The notes under the pieces are model-generated. The model was not told the DNA's origin and did not search any database. It was given only the letters and a program-made list of their open reading frames with translations. Below, piece after piece: positions 46,109 through 58,439 of a stretch of 64,000 bases of DNA. Source of the stretch: Aquarana catesbeiana (Eukaryota > Chordata > Amphibia > Anura > Ranidae); assembly GCF_042186555.1 (NCBI RefSeq), contig NC_133326.1, positions 693,666,700 through 693,730,699 of the forward strand, in the 5' to 3' direction. Position numbers and translations under genes: made by a program. How positions within the stretch are numbered: the first letter of the stretch is position 1; each line of letters starts with the position of its first letter.

Positions 46109-47046
46109 ATGTCACAGCAAGACTCTCCATTTGAGTCAGATACAGAACAAATCCTCTCACAAACTTCTCCACAAGCCTCCTCAGTATCCCCAGTAATATT
46201 ATTACAATTTGAAAAGATGCTTCATAAGGCTTTAAAACAAACCTCAGACCAAATAACAAAAAGCCTAACCAAAGAAATAAGAGAGCTGGGAAACCGCACC
46301 ACAGCCCTAGAAATAAAAATGGATGAACTTGAAATTACAACCCAAGTAAATATAACAGAATTGGAACAATTAAAAGAAGAGAATTTAATACTTCAAACTA
46401 AGCTCAAAGATTACGAAAATAGAGCCAGACGTTCAAACTTGCGCATAAGGGGAATACCTGAAACTGTGACAGACCTGCAATCTACTATTACTGCTCTATT
46501 ACAAGAACTAAAGCCAGATATCCCTATTGAACGTTTAGAACTGGACAGAGTACACAGAGCCCTCACAGCCAAAAAGAAAGATGGACCCCCACGTGATATA
46601 ATCACAAAATTTCATTATTACAGAACGAAAGAACAAATACTAATTGCTGCAAGAGAAAAAAAGGAACTTAATTTTCAAGGACACAATTATCAAATTTTTG
46701 CTGACCTATCCCAACTTACTATTACTAAAAGACGATCCATGAAACCCAATTAATGGAACTGCAACGCCACAACATTATGTATCAATGGGGCTTCCCCTTT
46801 TCAGTCAGATTTAACTACCAAGGTACAATTTACAGAAGCAGATCAGCAGATGAACTACAACAAACCCTTTTAAAATTAAATCTGACAGAACCCACAAGCA
46901 TCAACTCTCCCACACGCAGAAGAATGGCATCATCTTCACCTTCAGGCAGCACTCAGAAAATTTCAGAACAAAATGGGAATCATTATTCTCACAAAAGAGG
47001 CCGTTATGCCACATCATCCATGGACCAAGAAGATTCAATGGACTGA
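46109..47046 (+). pseudogene. L1 ORF1 protein, one frameshift
   Basis: ORF1 is the RNA-binding chaperone that packages L1 RNA. From ATG 46109 (MSQQDSPFESDTEQIL) the frame has a coiled coil of about 75 residues (FEKMLHKALKQ.. to ..LQTKLKDYENRA), then the RRM with NLRIRGIPETVTD and ELDRVHRALTAKK, and the start of the C-terminal domain (FADLSQLTITKRRSM). One base is missing at about 46747 and gives a TAA. The next frame continues at once with MELQRHNIMYQWGFPFSVRF to the end at 47046. An open stretch upstream to 45857 has no ATG and is probably 5' UTR. Order and length match vertebrate L1 ORF1. Confidence 0.85.
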
Positions 47047-47992
47047 CATTCTAATTCCTGATATCTCTTCATTTATTATACTAAGAGATGGTTCTCTATA
47101 AAAAAACTGTATTTATAACTGAATGTAACTGCATTCTGATAGTCACACACCGTGTGAGATCATGTTACATTCCAGTTATATTTCTTATTACTTCTGATTC
47201 ATATAGCCTTAGAATATATAAGTGAAATAAGGAAATTCTTGTTCAGTTATATATTATCAGGTAATAACAATAGATGTATTACTTTTTAGGACAAATATGT
47301 TCAACAATCCAGAAGTAATGGAAGCTTTTTCTTTCTTTTCTTAAAACAAATATATTATTACCTAACTAGTTCCTAGAATTATGTTTTTGTTTATTCTAAT
47401 CTGAAGCAATACAACCTCAATTTTATGAGTTAACATATCTAAACAGTTACATATGAATAAAATATGTAATTGTTTACTCTAAAAGGGTTAAAATCCCAAA
47501 ATAATTCAAACTATCTTCATCAATACCAAAGTTATTAACAGTACCTTTCTAACTGAATTATTTAGCCTAGGGCAAGACTAACCATATACAACCACCCTGG
47601 AATAAATAATTTCAACAAAAACTATATTCTGCACTCCAATTAATGAAACATCATTTTGATGTCTTTTGACATAGCACTTCTCTCCTGTAAGCGGAAGATC
47701 CGTGTACCCCCATTAGCCCTCCTCATTCTCCCAACCATATTATGTGGGAGTGTGACGAAGGCACTTATTCCCCTGAGAGAGATATTTATTCTCTTTCACG
47801 GGTAAATTGTGATTACTTGCAAAAAATAATTTATACAATGTATCATCTAATCTCATATGTTTTTTGTTTACTCTTTACTCCAGAATTCACTGGTTTCTTT
47901 TCTATCTATTCATCTCTTCAGTCCACACAGGTTGATCTGCGCAGTCAGCTCTGCATAACAAAAAGTAAGTCAAAACTATTTGATCTATTGCC

Positions 47993-50900
47993 ATGGCACC
48001 ACTGAATATACTTTCCCTGAATGTTCAGGGAATAAATGTCCCTCAAAAAAGGACCAAAGCCTTCCGTACTTTCCATAACAAGAAGGCTCACATAGTATGC
48101 CTCCAAGAAACACACTTCACCAAAGATTCTACTCCAAAATATATTTCTCCTTTTTATCAACAAATTTACACGGCTTCTGCCTGTACCAAGCAAAGGGGAA
48201 CTCTAATTGCATTTCACCGATCCACACCATTCACCTTATCATCAGAAATTAAAGACCCAGAAGGTAGATACCTGATACTCATGGGTTATATAATGGATAC
48301 AGCAATCACGGTGATTTACTACTACGCTCCTAACAAACAACCTACACCATTCCTCTCACATATATTACAAGTGATTAATACACACAAAATAGGAACAGTG
48401 ATAATGTGTGGGGATTCGAACCAGGTCCTCCTCCCATTTCTAGATAAATCACCTTTTACACCATCCAAAATAACCTCTAGATTACCTTTTTCTCAACTTC
48501 TTTCCAAATACAATCTGGTAGATTCATGGAGAGAAAGTAACCCAATGAAAAAGAAATTCACTTATTTCTCGCACCCTCATCAAACCTTCACCAGAATAGA
48601 TCATATTTTTCTAACAATAGGAATGATACCAGAAATTATTGCATCAGATATAATTCCGATTCCGTGGTCTGACCATAATGCAGTATACACTACTATAGCC
48701 TCAGCCATACCAAAAGCGCATGACCCAACGTGGTACTTACCGGACATAATGCTCAAACACCCACTACATCAGATGGCCATTGAACAAGCTTTAAAGGAAT
48801 ACATATCAATTAATAATACAACAGACATCTCCCCAATAACACTGTGGGAAGCTCATAAGCCTGTCTTGCGTGGTGCAATACAAAGACAAATGGCACTATT
48901 TAAACGGGAACGCAAAAATCTAGCAAAAAAACTAGAACTCAATTTTAATGCAGCCTACATATCATTTCAAGATAATCCATCTCAGAGTACAAAATCTCAT
49001 CTGGAAAAATCTAGATTGGAATACGATCTATTTCTCACTGAGTCAGTTGATAAATCCCTCAAACGCTCCAAACACAATTTCTACATGAATACAAACAAAC
49101 CAGGTACATATTTGGCCTCGGGCATTAAATTCAACTAACAAATCTTTCAAACCAATACGTTTGAAATTATCAAAAAATGTTTACACTTGTAATCCAGTTA
49201 AAATAGTCCATAAATTTCACTCACATCTCGCAACTTTATACAAGACAAACAGTGAATTTAATCCTACAGAGGCTGAATCCTTCTTCTCAGAAATAACCTT
49301 ACCTGAGTTATCTCAGAATCAAAAAAGCAGTTTGGATGAGCCTATAACTATAGATGAAGTTGTTAACGCCATAAAAGACCTAAAACTTAACAAAAGACCA
49401 GGCCCAGACAGCTACTCGGCTTTATACTATAAAACATTCTCAGAAATACTCTCTCCCATTCTCACTGAAACTTTTAACAAACTTCTAGACGGACATTCTT
49501 TTCGGCAAGAAACACCAATGGCAATTGTTTGTATGATCCCCAAACCCCTTTCTGATGATACTTCCTGTGTGAATTATCGGCCTATCTCTCTGTTAAACCT
49601 CGATATTAAATTATTAGCAAAAATAATAGCAAAACGCCTCAATAGCATTATAGGAAAATTAATACATAGAGATTAAGTAGGCTTCATGCCAAATAGACAG
49701 GCAGGCGATAATATACGCAGGCAGTGTTATTGGCACATATTGCTAAAAAACGGAAAATCCCTTTATGTTTTCTATCTCTCGATATTAAGAGGGCATTTGA
49801 CACAGTATCCTGGCAATATATGCAATATTCATTACAAAAATGGGGTTTTGGACCCCACTTTTTAACATGGATCAAAGCATTATATAATAAACCCAAAGCC
49901 TATATAAAATATGCTGGATACAAATCTGAAGCCTTTAATATCGAAAGAGGTACCCGACAGGGTTGCCCATTATCTCCCTTATTATTTGCCCTTATACTCG
50001 AATCCATGGCCCAATACATCAGAACAAACCAAACTATAACTGGCATTGAAGTAGGCGGTATTACACACAAATTATGTATATTTGCAGACGATATATTACT
50101 TTTTCTATCATCACCACAGGTCTCTGGTCCTAACTTATTACCAGCTCTTGATGGATTTGCAGCCCTATCCGGCCTTATGATTAATCCTAAGAAATGCCTA
50201 GTGCTTAATATTTCACTCACAAACATGGAATTGATCCCGGCTAGGGCTGCACTCCCATTCACATGGGCAGAAAAATCAATCCCATATCTTGGAATTCATT
50301 TAACAGCATCTCATTCTGACTTATTCTCAACTAATTATCCTCCTGTATTAAGACAGATCACAAATCTAATAAAACAATGGTCGCAACTTCCTTTATCCTG
50401 GATAGGGAAGATTAATGCAATCAAAATGACTATTCTACCCAAATTGCTTTATCTATTCAGAGTCCTCCCTATTCCAATTCCTTCCTATTTTCTGAGAATA
50501 GTACAAAAAAGAGCAACTTCGTTTATATGGGGCTCTTCTAAACCACGTATACCTATACACACACTACATCTTCCCAAAAATAAAGGAGTCCTGGGATACC
50601 CTAATTTTACTAACTACTACAGAGCAGCACATTTGGCCAGTCTGTCCAAATACCATGCAAAACAGGAAATCCCATTATGGGTATTTATAGAGGCTTCAGA
50701 AAATGACCCTCTATTAATATCAAATTTATTATGGCTTGATCCTAAAGACCGCTTTAAAATTCATATTCCCATAACTAAACACTTCTTATCTCTCTGGGAT
50801 AAACTAAAAAACAAATATCAGTTACAATCTCCACACAATCCTCTCCTTTCTTTTATCAGAAATCCGGCCTTTTATCTGGCATGGATCTACCCAAATTCTT

Positions 50901-51784
50901 TTAAAGCTTGGACAACATCAGGCATTCAGACACTAAATGACTTCATAGCATCTAAATCATTCCTTTCATTCCCATCGCTTAGAGAAAAATATGATCTACC
51001 AAACTCTGAGATATTTAGATATCTCCAAATCAAAAATTTCTATACACCATTCCTAAAGGAGGATACACCATTATCCCAATTATCCATTTTTGAATCAATC
51101 TGTACAAAAGAGCCATTTGCTAAAGGTACAATTTCATCACTTTATAATCAATTATATGGAGTAGCAAATCTTAATAGACCCTCTTACGTTCAGAGGTGGG
51201 AGGAGGACCTGGGACGAACTTTAGAAGACACAGACTGGTCTAACATATGGCTCACATCTAAGTCATCTTCACCCAACATCTTAGCACTGGAGACAAATTA
51301 TAAAGTCCTAACTCGCTGGTACTTTGTACCCGCTAGAGTGGCAAAATATTCACCTAATACCTCAGCTCTTTGTTTTCGAGGATGCCCAGAAATAGGCACA
51401 TATTTACACATATGGTGAACGTGCCCAGTAATCCAAACCTTCTGGAAGGAAGTCTTTGTGATTGCATCTAAAATATTTAAAAAAATAATACAACCAGATC
51501 CATATTTAACTTTACTTAATCTAAAACCGGAATGGTTAACACTCTCTCAATTCAAACTTATGATCCAACTAATAACGGCTGCAAAACAAACAGTGGCCAA
51601 GGCATGGAAATATCCTACATTGGTACTAGAAGAAACAATTCACAGAATGAATAATACAATGTCCCATGCTAAGATGGTAGCCATCGATCAAAATCAAATT
51701 CCAAAATTTGAAATACTTTGGCATCCTTGGATAAAACAACAGTTCCTGTCAAACTTCAATGACTCTGTCCTGTTGCCATGGTAA
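47993..51784 (+). pseudogene. L1 ORF2 (endonuclease/reverse transcriptase), four lesions
   Basis: It starts at ATG 47993 in a good context (gccatggca). The endonuclease (residues ~1-235) shows LNVQGIN, CLQETHF, GDSNQ, RIDHIF and SDHNAV. The RT shows SLLNLDIKLLAK, FLSLDIKRAFDTV, GTRQGCPLSPLLFAL and the catalytic FADDILLF. The C-terminal zinc knuckle is C-x3-C-x7-H-x4-C (CFRGC..H..C) at 51376-51430. Lesions are a one-base insertion near 49118, CAA to TAA at 49674-49676 (before VGFMPNRQ), a one-base loss near 49721 and TGG to TGA at 51416-51418 inside the knuckle. The natural stop is at 51782-51784. With the lesions counted in, length is about 1264 residues, normal for L1. As it stands, no full enzyme can be made. 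Confidence 0.9.
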
Positions 51785-51819
51785 CAGATTAATTGACTTA
51801 CAGAGACACCCATTCTAAG

Positions 51820-54141
51820 AGTCTCTGTAAGAGAGGGGGGACTAAGAAAAAGAAGAAGGGAATATTAGGAAGTGGCATTTTTAATCTAAGTGATGTAAGT
51901 TTTAATGAAGAAGAAATGAAAGTTTTGGATTTGGGCCTGAAATATGCTCCGGACAAAGAATTGGACAAATTTGAGGTGTATATAGACCTACAAAAATTCG
52001 TAAGGAAACTAAATATTAAAAAATTCTTTGCAGTAAAAAGGAAGGAAAAGGACCAATTTATTCAAGAGATTCCCTACTACAAACATTCAAATCTGAAAAA
52101 CAACTCAATTTTCAACCCCAAAACACAACAAAATGAAAGTCTAGTAGTCTTCAAAAAAATGGTAGAGATTTAAGGAAAATCAACCCAAAGAGAAATAAAA
52201 ATACAAAAATTTGGAATACCATTAAAAGAAATTGAGAAGAAGAAGAATATAGTTATACGACCGGCCGATAAGGGGGGGGGCCTGGTTATACTTAATAAAA
52301 CCGACTACGAAATGGAGATGGAAAGACTACTGCAAACACCAGACACATACAAGAAATTAAAAGGGAATCCAAAAGGAGAATATGGGAAAAAATTAAAGGC
52401 GTACATCCAAAGAGGAGAAAAAAGAGGAATATTAACAAAAAAAGAAGCCACGTACCTAACCCCAGAAACAGTAAAGACCCCAGTGATCTACTATGTGCCT
52501 AAGATACACAAAAATCAATCTAACCCACCAGGGAGGCCAATAATTAGTGGCATAGAATCGTTATTCTCAAGATTGGGGGCATACTTAGACGGATTTCTAC
52601 AACCACTCATCTCAGAGGGAAAATCATATTTGAAGGACAGCAGACAATTGATTAAGGAATTAATAGATTTTAAAGTAGAACAAGAAGATTTTTTAGTGAC
52701 CATAGACGTTGACTCCCTGTATACAAACATCAGACAAGATGACGGCCTTAGCAGTGTTGAGTGGGCTCTGCACAAGCAAACTGATCTAAAAGGAGAGCAA
52801 ATTAAATATATCACGGAAGGCTTAAAAATGGCCATGAGCCATAATTATTTTTGGCATAAAGGGGACTACTACACCCAAACCAAGGGAGTAGCCATGGGGG
52901 CAAAATATGCCCCGAGCGTAGCAAATATTTTTCTCAACAGATGGGAGGAAGAACAAGTTTTCAGCATAAGGAGAAAAAACCTGAAACTATACCGTCGATA
53001 TATAGACGACATAGTCATTGTGTGGAGGGGTACCGAGGGAGAACTACAAGCCTTTTTCGATGAAATCAACTGCAATGCATATGGAATTTCCTTTTCCGGT
53101 AGCTGGAACAAACAAAGCATTAACTACCTAGATTTACAGATTTACAAAGAAAATGGAAACCTGAATACAAGGACCTTCTTTAAAAGTACTGACAGGAATG
53201 GGTACATCCCAACCAGCAGCTGTCATCATCCACAATGGATAGGAAACATTCCAAAGGGACAACTAATGCGGATACACAGAAACTGTAGCAATGCAAACGA
53301 TTATGAAAAACAAGCAGATATCATAATTAAGAGGTTTGTTGAAAAAGGCTATAACAAAAGGGAGCTAATAAACCTGAAGGAAAAGGTGAAAAAAATGGAC
53401 AGAAATACACTAATAGAAGGAAAACCAGCCGGTAACATCAAGAAAAAGGACAAAAACATAGGCATGGCCTTCTTAACGGGCTACAATAGACAATATAAAA
53501 TCACAGAGTCCATAATCAAGAAACACTGGTCCATTTTACAATCAGATAAAATTCTGAACTCCATATTAGCAAAAAAGCCCAGTTTCATCTACAGAAAAGC
53601 CCCTCCACTCAGAAATAAATTGGTGCATAACGCTCTGGACCCACCAAAACAGATTAAAATAATAAAAAACCTGAAAGGTTTTTTCAAGTGCGGAAAATGC
53701 CTACCGTGTAAAAGCAGCAAAAAAACTAATAGGAAAATAACAACATTCAGATCAGCAACTAATGGCAAAGAATATAACATAAAAGAGTGCATAACCTGCA
53801 ACAGTACTCATGTGACCTATGTACTGGAATGTCCGTGCCATATACAATACGTGGGTCGGACGACAAGACAGCTACACATTAGAATCAGGGAACACGTAAC
53901 AAACATCAAAAACGGATATCCTAAACACAGCGTCTCAAGACATTTTAAGGATTATCACAATAAGGACCCGTCATGTATGGTATTCTATGGGATCGATAAA
54001 ATTAAAGGACATTGGAGAGGTGAGAATAAAAAAATCAAAATCTCACAAAATGAGACCAAATGGATTTTCCTGATGGACACCCTCCAAGCGGCAGGAATGA
54101 ACATAGACGTGGATCTAAACTGTTTTCTCACAAACTTCTAG
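51820..54141 (+). pseudogene. Penelope-like reverse transcriptase/GIY-YIG protein, one nonsense codon
   Basis: PLEs copy themselves with a telomerase-related RT and a GIY-YIG nuclease. The frame is open from 51820 to 54141 (773 codons) except for TAA 52171-52173. N-terminal FNLSDVSF..EEMKVLDLGLKYAP is the usual PLE start. After the stop come IVIRPADKGGGLVIL, TPVIYYVPKIHK, GRPIISG, FLVTIDVDSLYTNI, GVAMGAKYAPSVANIF and the catalytic YIDDIVIVW. A zinc-binding stretch follows (CGKCLPC, CITC, CPC), then GIY-YIG with IQYVGRTTRQLHIRIREH and a downstream SRHF block. The longest uninterrupted part, from ATG 52312, has 609 residues and keeps all catalytic motifs of both domains but lacks the N-terminal region. 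The missing start and the stop make it a pseudogene. Confidence 0.9.
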
Positions 54142-56202
54142 AAAAAATTTCTTAGCAACCAAAGAATTTTTTTAACAATCAATTATTTTTATTTATTGTT
54201 CCTTGGATTGTCTATTTCTCACTGTCCATGAGACCTGAAACATGCACTTTAACCTCCTAAGAAACTCCCCAATCCCCACTCTAATTCAATATAAGGTCAC
54301 TTAGGGGCACATATACAGAATGGATTTTAAAGCCCCCAACTATACATAGACTATGGGTAATACACACACCCTCTTCCCTCCCTGCTTTTAATTTTAATCT
54401 TAGTTTTAAAACACACATATAGGACAACCTCTCCAGGTTATATGTAGGTATATAAATATATATATATATATATAAGATTCACATATGTGTACTTTCATAT
54501 TTTAATTTATTTTATATTTATTTTTATATTTTTAAATTTTTAATATATTTATAATATCTAATTTTTGACATGTATGTTTAAACCTTAGAACATAGAGTAA
54601 TAGTGGGACCAGTATGTGCATATACTTTTTTCCAAAAAACGATTAGCAGTGGCTTGGGGGTGTCACCGACCCAGAAGTCGGCTTAGATTTCAATATGAAG
54701 TGGGGGAAGAAAGAATGCGGCCGGGCGTCAAGGGTGACGTTCTTTGCTGACAGCTCTGACTCGACGTTCCCCGACTAACAGTAAAGCGCAGGCGCGCTAC
54801 CCGGGCTTCGGTCTACAAAATCCCCAAGAAAATGGCCGCCATAAGGACTCAATGGATAGTTCTACTAGGCTTTGGTCTGTAATATCCACAAGAAAATGGC
54901 TGCTAATAACCTAATGCACAGTCCTATTAGGCTTCGGTCTTCAAAATCCTAGCAAAAATGGCCGCCGATCCAATTGCACTTATTACTGGCCACACTATTT
55001 AAACTCAGGAGGTACAGCAAGATGAACGCCCCAGTAGAAGTCTGACGACGAAACGTGCGTAGGGCGGGTTACGAACGTCTTGCAGCACCTCTAACAAAGG
55101 GAATTCGCTAACTTTTGGCATGCTTGATTTGTTCATTTGAAATGTGAGTACATTTGTCTATTACGTTTTAATAAAAGTTCTCCTATGGTTTTACGCGATG
55201 GGCATACCTTCTTTCCTTTACATGTAATTACTACACCACAATACGCAAGTAAAGTTTGGGGGATATCCTTGATTGCTGCACAGTGGCAGACACTGTGACC
55301 GCGCATACCCCTGCAGGGGAAAGGAGAATCCGGTGAGTGCAAGCATTGTCAGAGCATGCAGACAAGGCACTAATTAAAGAAAACAGCACCTGGATAAGAA
55401 GCTTTCCTACAGATATTTGACCCTCAAAGATTGAACACTACAAAATACTCCAAAAAGAACTTGTTTTTTTCATAAACGGAACTTTTCCTATCCAACCAAT
55501 ACTGGTCACAGCACAAGAGTCACTATTTATGATGGATATTTTGCACAATGTTGTATGGATTTGTATGATTTAACACTGGTCACTTTAGTGATGCTGCACT
55601 ATGCACTTTTGTTGAATAATTGAAGCACCTTATGTTGCAATTGTACCTTTAACAGTAAGGACTTGGCACCAGTCACATATTTATTCATTTTTGGCATACA
55701 CACTTTAGGAATTATAAAGTAATTTTAAAGAGAGGTTTTTTTTTTTGTCTCCATAAGGGCAGCGCCATACTATTCCTGTTTTCCTTTTATTTTTTTTTTA
55801 TTTTTTTTTTTTAACACTTTCCACCTAGATTATATTACATCTATATCCACAACTACTTTATTACTTAACTTAAAGGGCACAATGCACCTTTGTTGAACAA
55901 TTGGAGCACCAGTTGTTGTATTTTCATTTTGAATAGAAATATTCACCACCAGTCAGTTTTATTCAATTTTTGAACATATACAGGTTTTAGAAGCAATTCT
56001 ATAAGGATACTAGGCAATACATTCACTACAAAGAAATAAAAAAAAAAAAAAAATGTCTCCATAAGGGCAGCGCCATACTACTCCTGCTTTTTTACCATTT
56101 TTTAATACTTTCCACTTAGGTGGTATTGTATGTGTAGAGGCAGCAGCCATATCCATAACTAAAAAATTCAATTCATTGCGCGGATTTACCCCATACACCT
56201 AC
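54142..56202. other. 3' region of the Penelope-like element
   Basis: Mostly AT-rich. It contains a TA-rich tract (54450-54475), three ~63-base tandem copies (54804, 54868 and 54930, each ggcttyggtct..aaatggc), the hammerhead-like motif at 55025-55070 and an imperfect ~300-base tandem duplication (about 55590-55850 and 55880-56140). That duplication shares gtctccataagggcagcgcc. No reading frame is supported. Confidence 0.65.
55025..55070 (+). ncRNA. Hammerhead-ribozyme-like remnant in the PLE
   Basis: CTGACGA at 55042-55048 and GAAAC at 55050-55054 resemble the two core strands of a hammerhead (consensus CUGAUGA..GAAA). ACG TG CGT (55053-55060) could form a tiny stem III, followed by A as the cleavage-site base. 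Against this, the core has U-to-C, and the CTGACGA and GAA strands are separated by a single C, so no stem II exists. Stem I pairing is only GCCC/GGGC at a distance. PLEs are known to carry such ribozymes. I read this as a degenerate relic. Confidence 0.3.
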
Positions 56203-56624
56203 CACCCATTCTAAGGCTTCAAAGAGAACTAAAAAGAATAATAAACTGACGAGCGGGACAACCTTGTGGACCATACCTCTACCTTTTAACCCTTTTTCTT
56301 CTTTCTCTTTCCTTTTCTCCACCTTACGATTAAAGCTCATTATCAGAATTTATTTGACCTATATACACTCTACTTGTAAACAATATGTATAGTAGGTATA
56401 AATCATTTAAATACCTACAAAAGAAACTAAGGAAATGATATATATCTTTAATTTAGGTTTACGTGAACCCAATGTTTAATATTTGAAATTTCATGATATT
56501 TACCTATATAAACCCTACTGTAAAACAATGAGCTTACTTTATAGATCCTTGTAAACTTACTTTATGTATCTTTATAACATTGTATACTCAATAAACTTCT
56601 TTTGACAAGGAAAGAGCTGAGAGC

Positions 56625-58156
56625 ACTCACTGGGTGGGATGTCAAGAGTCTAGGACTAGAAGGTAATTGCAATGTTAATGCTTAGTACACACCTCCTATC
56701 AATTTCAGAATACTGGGGTCCCCATGGCCCCTATGAAAGAGGGAAAGCAAAGATATTTGCACATTTTTTTATGTTTAAAAGTATTGACAATGCAGTGTTA
56801 ACTCTACACTAGGATATATCATGCAAAAGACGCTGGTATGAAGTGGTTAACAGGGTTGTGTCTCAATCCCAATTAGTACAACTATGCTGAGGCGGGAACA
56901 TAAATGCCTTCCAATAGTTGTAACAAATGCAAAGTGTCCCGTAGATATGAGGGAATAGCCAAAACAAAACCGAATTGTAGTAACGGTTAGCATTTTCGGT
57001 AACACATCCCTTACCCGAAACGATAGAACGTCCCAGAGGATCTGAAGTTTTTATGCGTCTTGGGGAGAGTGTAAAAGAAGGCCTCTCGGGAAAATGGTGT
57101 TCGAATAAACTCCCATATTTGTTGGGAGATGAGACCTCCTTGACCTATTAGGTATTGCATTTGTTTTTATTTTGTCATGCATCTTAGGCACTTCATTTTT
57201 TAGTTTTGGGCTGAATTTAGGCTTTCACGTTTGGTATTGTTTACATTCACATTCATATTTGCATTGTGTTTGCGGTTTAGGTTGGTGCAGTGGGTCCATT
57301 GGATTCATCTGTATCAATATCACTTTTTTTTTTTAATCAGTCTCATTTAATTTTTGAATTAATATTTCACTGTTTTTTAACTGGTTAATAGTATTATAGG
57401 GAACTAGACACTATAGCAGCTGTTATGCTAACCAGCCACTTATTTGGGTTGGCAGCTTAATCGCTGCTGACACCAGCTTTCAATAATTACTCTGTAGTTT
57501 CATGGACTATATTGCACCAAGTCCCTTTTGTTAACATCATGAGTCACTTTACTTACTGTTTATTATAGATACACTTTTGCTGCTTTTGAGGCAGGTTATA
57601 GCATATCTGCTTAAATTTAGGACTCAAAATTGCACTAGTAATTAAGTAGTTTTGTTCACTTTCATATTTACTAGGTTATTTTTGATTTTAGTATTTGGCA
57701 TTTTTGGTCTTCTCTTTTTATTGTGATCTGTGGGGACGCCTGGAGATCCGCATTGGGGGTGCCTTTTTTTTTCCATCTTCCCCACCCCTTTACAACTCTC
57801 GGGCAGAGTATAACATGGATTTGGGGTTGGCCCCACCTGGCTTCTTATACACTTGGAAGTTTTCTATATTTGATTTTATCTACAAGCTAATCTTACTATT
57901 ATGGCCATGTGGAAAAGTTTTTGGATAAATTCTACAGAAATGTAAGTTTGCAGCATCAAGTCCCATGGGCTATAGATAGTTGTGGTGTATACACTAGGAT
58001 ATATATTGAGCCTCTCCATGTACTTTTTTTTATTGACACCAATATCTGTTCAATAAGGATGTACTTGTTAAATTAAGTTACATTAAATTGATTTTGCAGA
58101 ACGGTATAAGCTGCTTGGGCAAAATTTACTTAAACAAGAGATCTGCTCTTTTTTAT

Positions 58157-58163
<7 letters not shown>
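56625..58163. other. Unassigned sequence after the L1
   Basis: No gene is recognised. A ctggagatccgcattggggg..ccccacccc segment near 57740-57840 looks like part of an old LTR or DNA element, but nothing is firm. Confidence 0.35.

Positions 58164-58200
<37 letters not shown>
58164..58200. repeat. (TA)n microsatellite
   Basis: About 15 TA repeats interrupted by one TG, directly before a Tc1 end. Confidence 0.9.
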
Positions 58201-58201
<1 letters not shown>

Positions 58202-58204
<3 letters not shown>

Positions 58205-58439
58205 GTATCTCACAAAAGTGAGTACACCCCTCACATTTTTGTAAATATTTTATTATATCTTTTCATGTGACAACACTGAAGAAATGACACTTTGCTACAA
58301 TGTAAAGTAGTGAGTGTACAGCTTGTATAACAGTGTAAATTTGCTGTCCCCTCAAAATAACTCAACACGCATCCATTAATGTTTAAACCACTGGCAACAA
58401 AATGAGTACACCGCTAAGGGAAAATGTCCAAATTGGGCA
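58202..58439. mobile_element. Tc1/mariner end fragment
   Basis: It starts acagtatctcacaaaagtga, a terminal sequence I know from vertebrate Tc1-like elements, and continues through ..aaaatgtccaaattgggca. A related inner copy of the gagtacac motif is at 58404. No transposase. The other end is not in the window. Confidence 0.6.

Larger units (their letters stand above)
51820..56202 (+). mobile_element. Penelope-like element inserted in the L1 3' UTR
   Basis: It is flanked by the perfect 13-base repeat cacccattctaag (51807-51819 and 56203-56215). It encodes RT and GIY-YIG domains followed by a ~2 kb 3' region with two local tandem repeats and a hammerhead-like motif. No ATG opens the coding frame inside the element, so the 5' end is probably truncated, which is common for PLEs. 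It lies in the same orientation as the host L1 and is also young. Confidence 0.88.
45830..56609 (+). mobile_element. Near-complete L1-type LINE carrying a Penelope-like insertion
   Basis: It is flanked by a perfect 15-base duplication, gaaagagctgagagc (45815-45829 and 56610-56624). Without the 51820-56202 insert plus one duplication copy, the element is about 6.4 kb: short 5' UTR (to 46108), ORF1 (46109-47046), an unusually long ~950-base inter-ORF region, ORF2 (47993-51784) and a 3' UTR that resumes at 56216 and ends ..actcaataaacttcttttgaca without a long poly(A). Only a handful of lesions are present, so it is much younger than the L1 at 7947-15482. Confidence 0.88.

Noticed and set aside
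51793..51819. PLE protein start at 51793
   Set aside because: This codon is TTG and lies in the L1 3' UTR and target duplication, outside the PLE.
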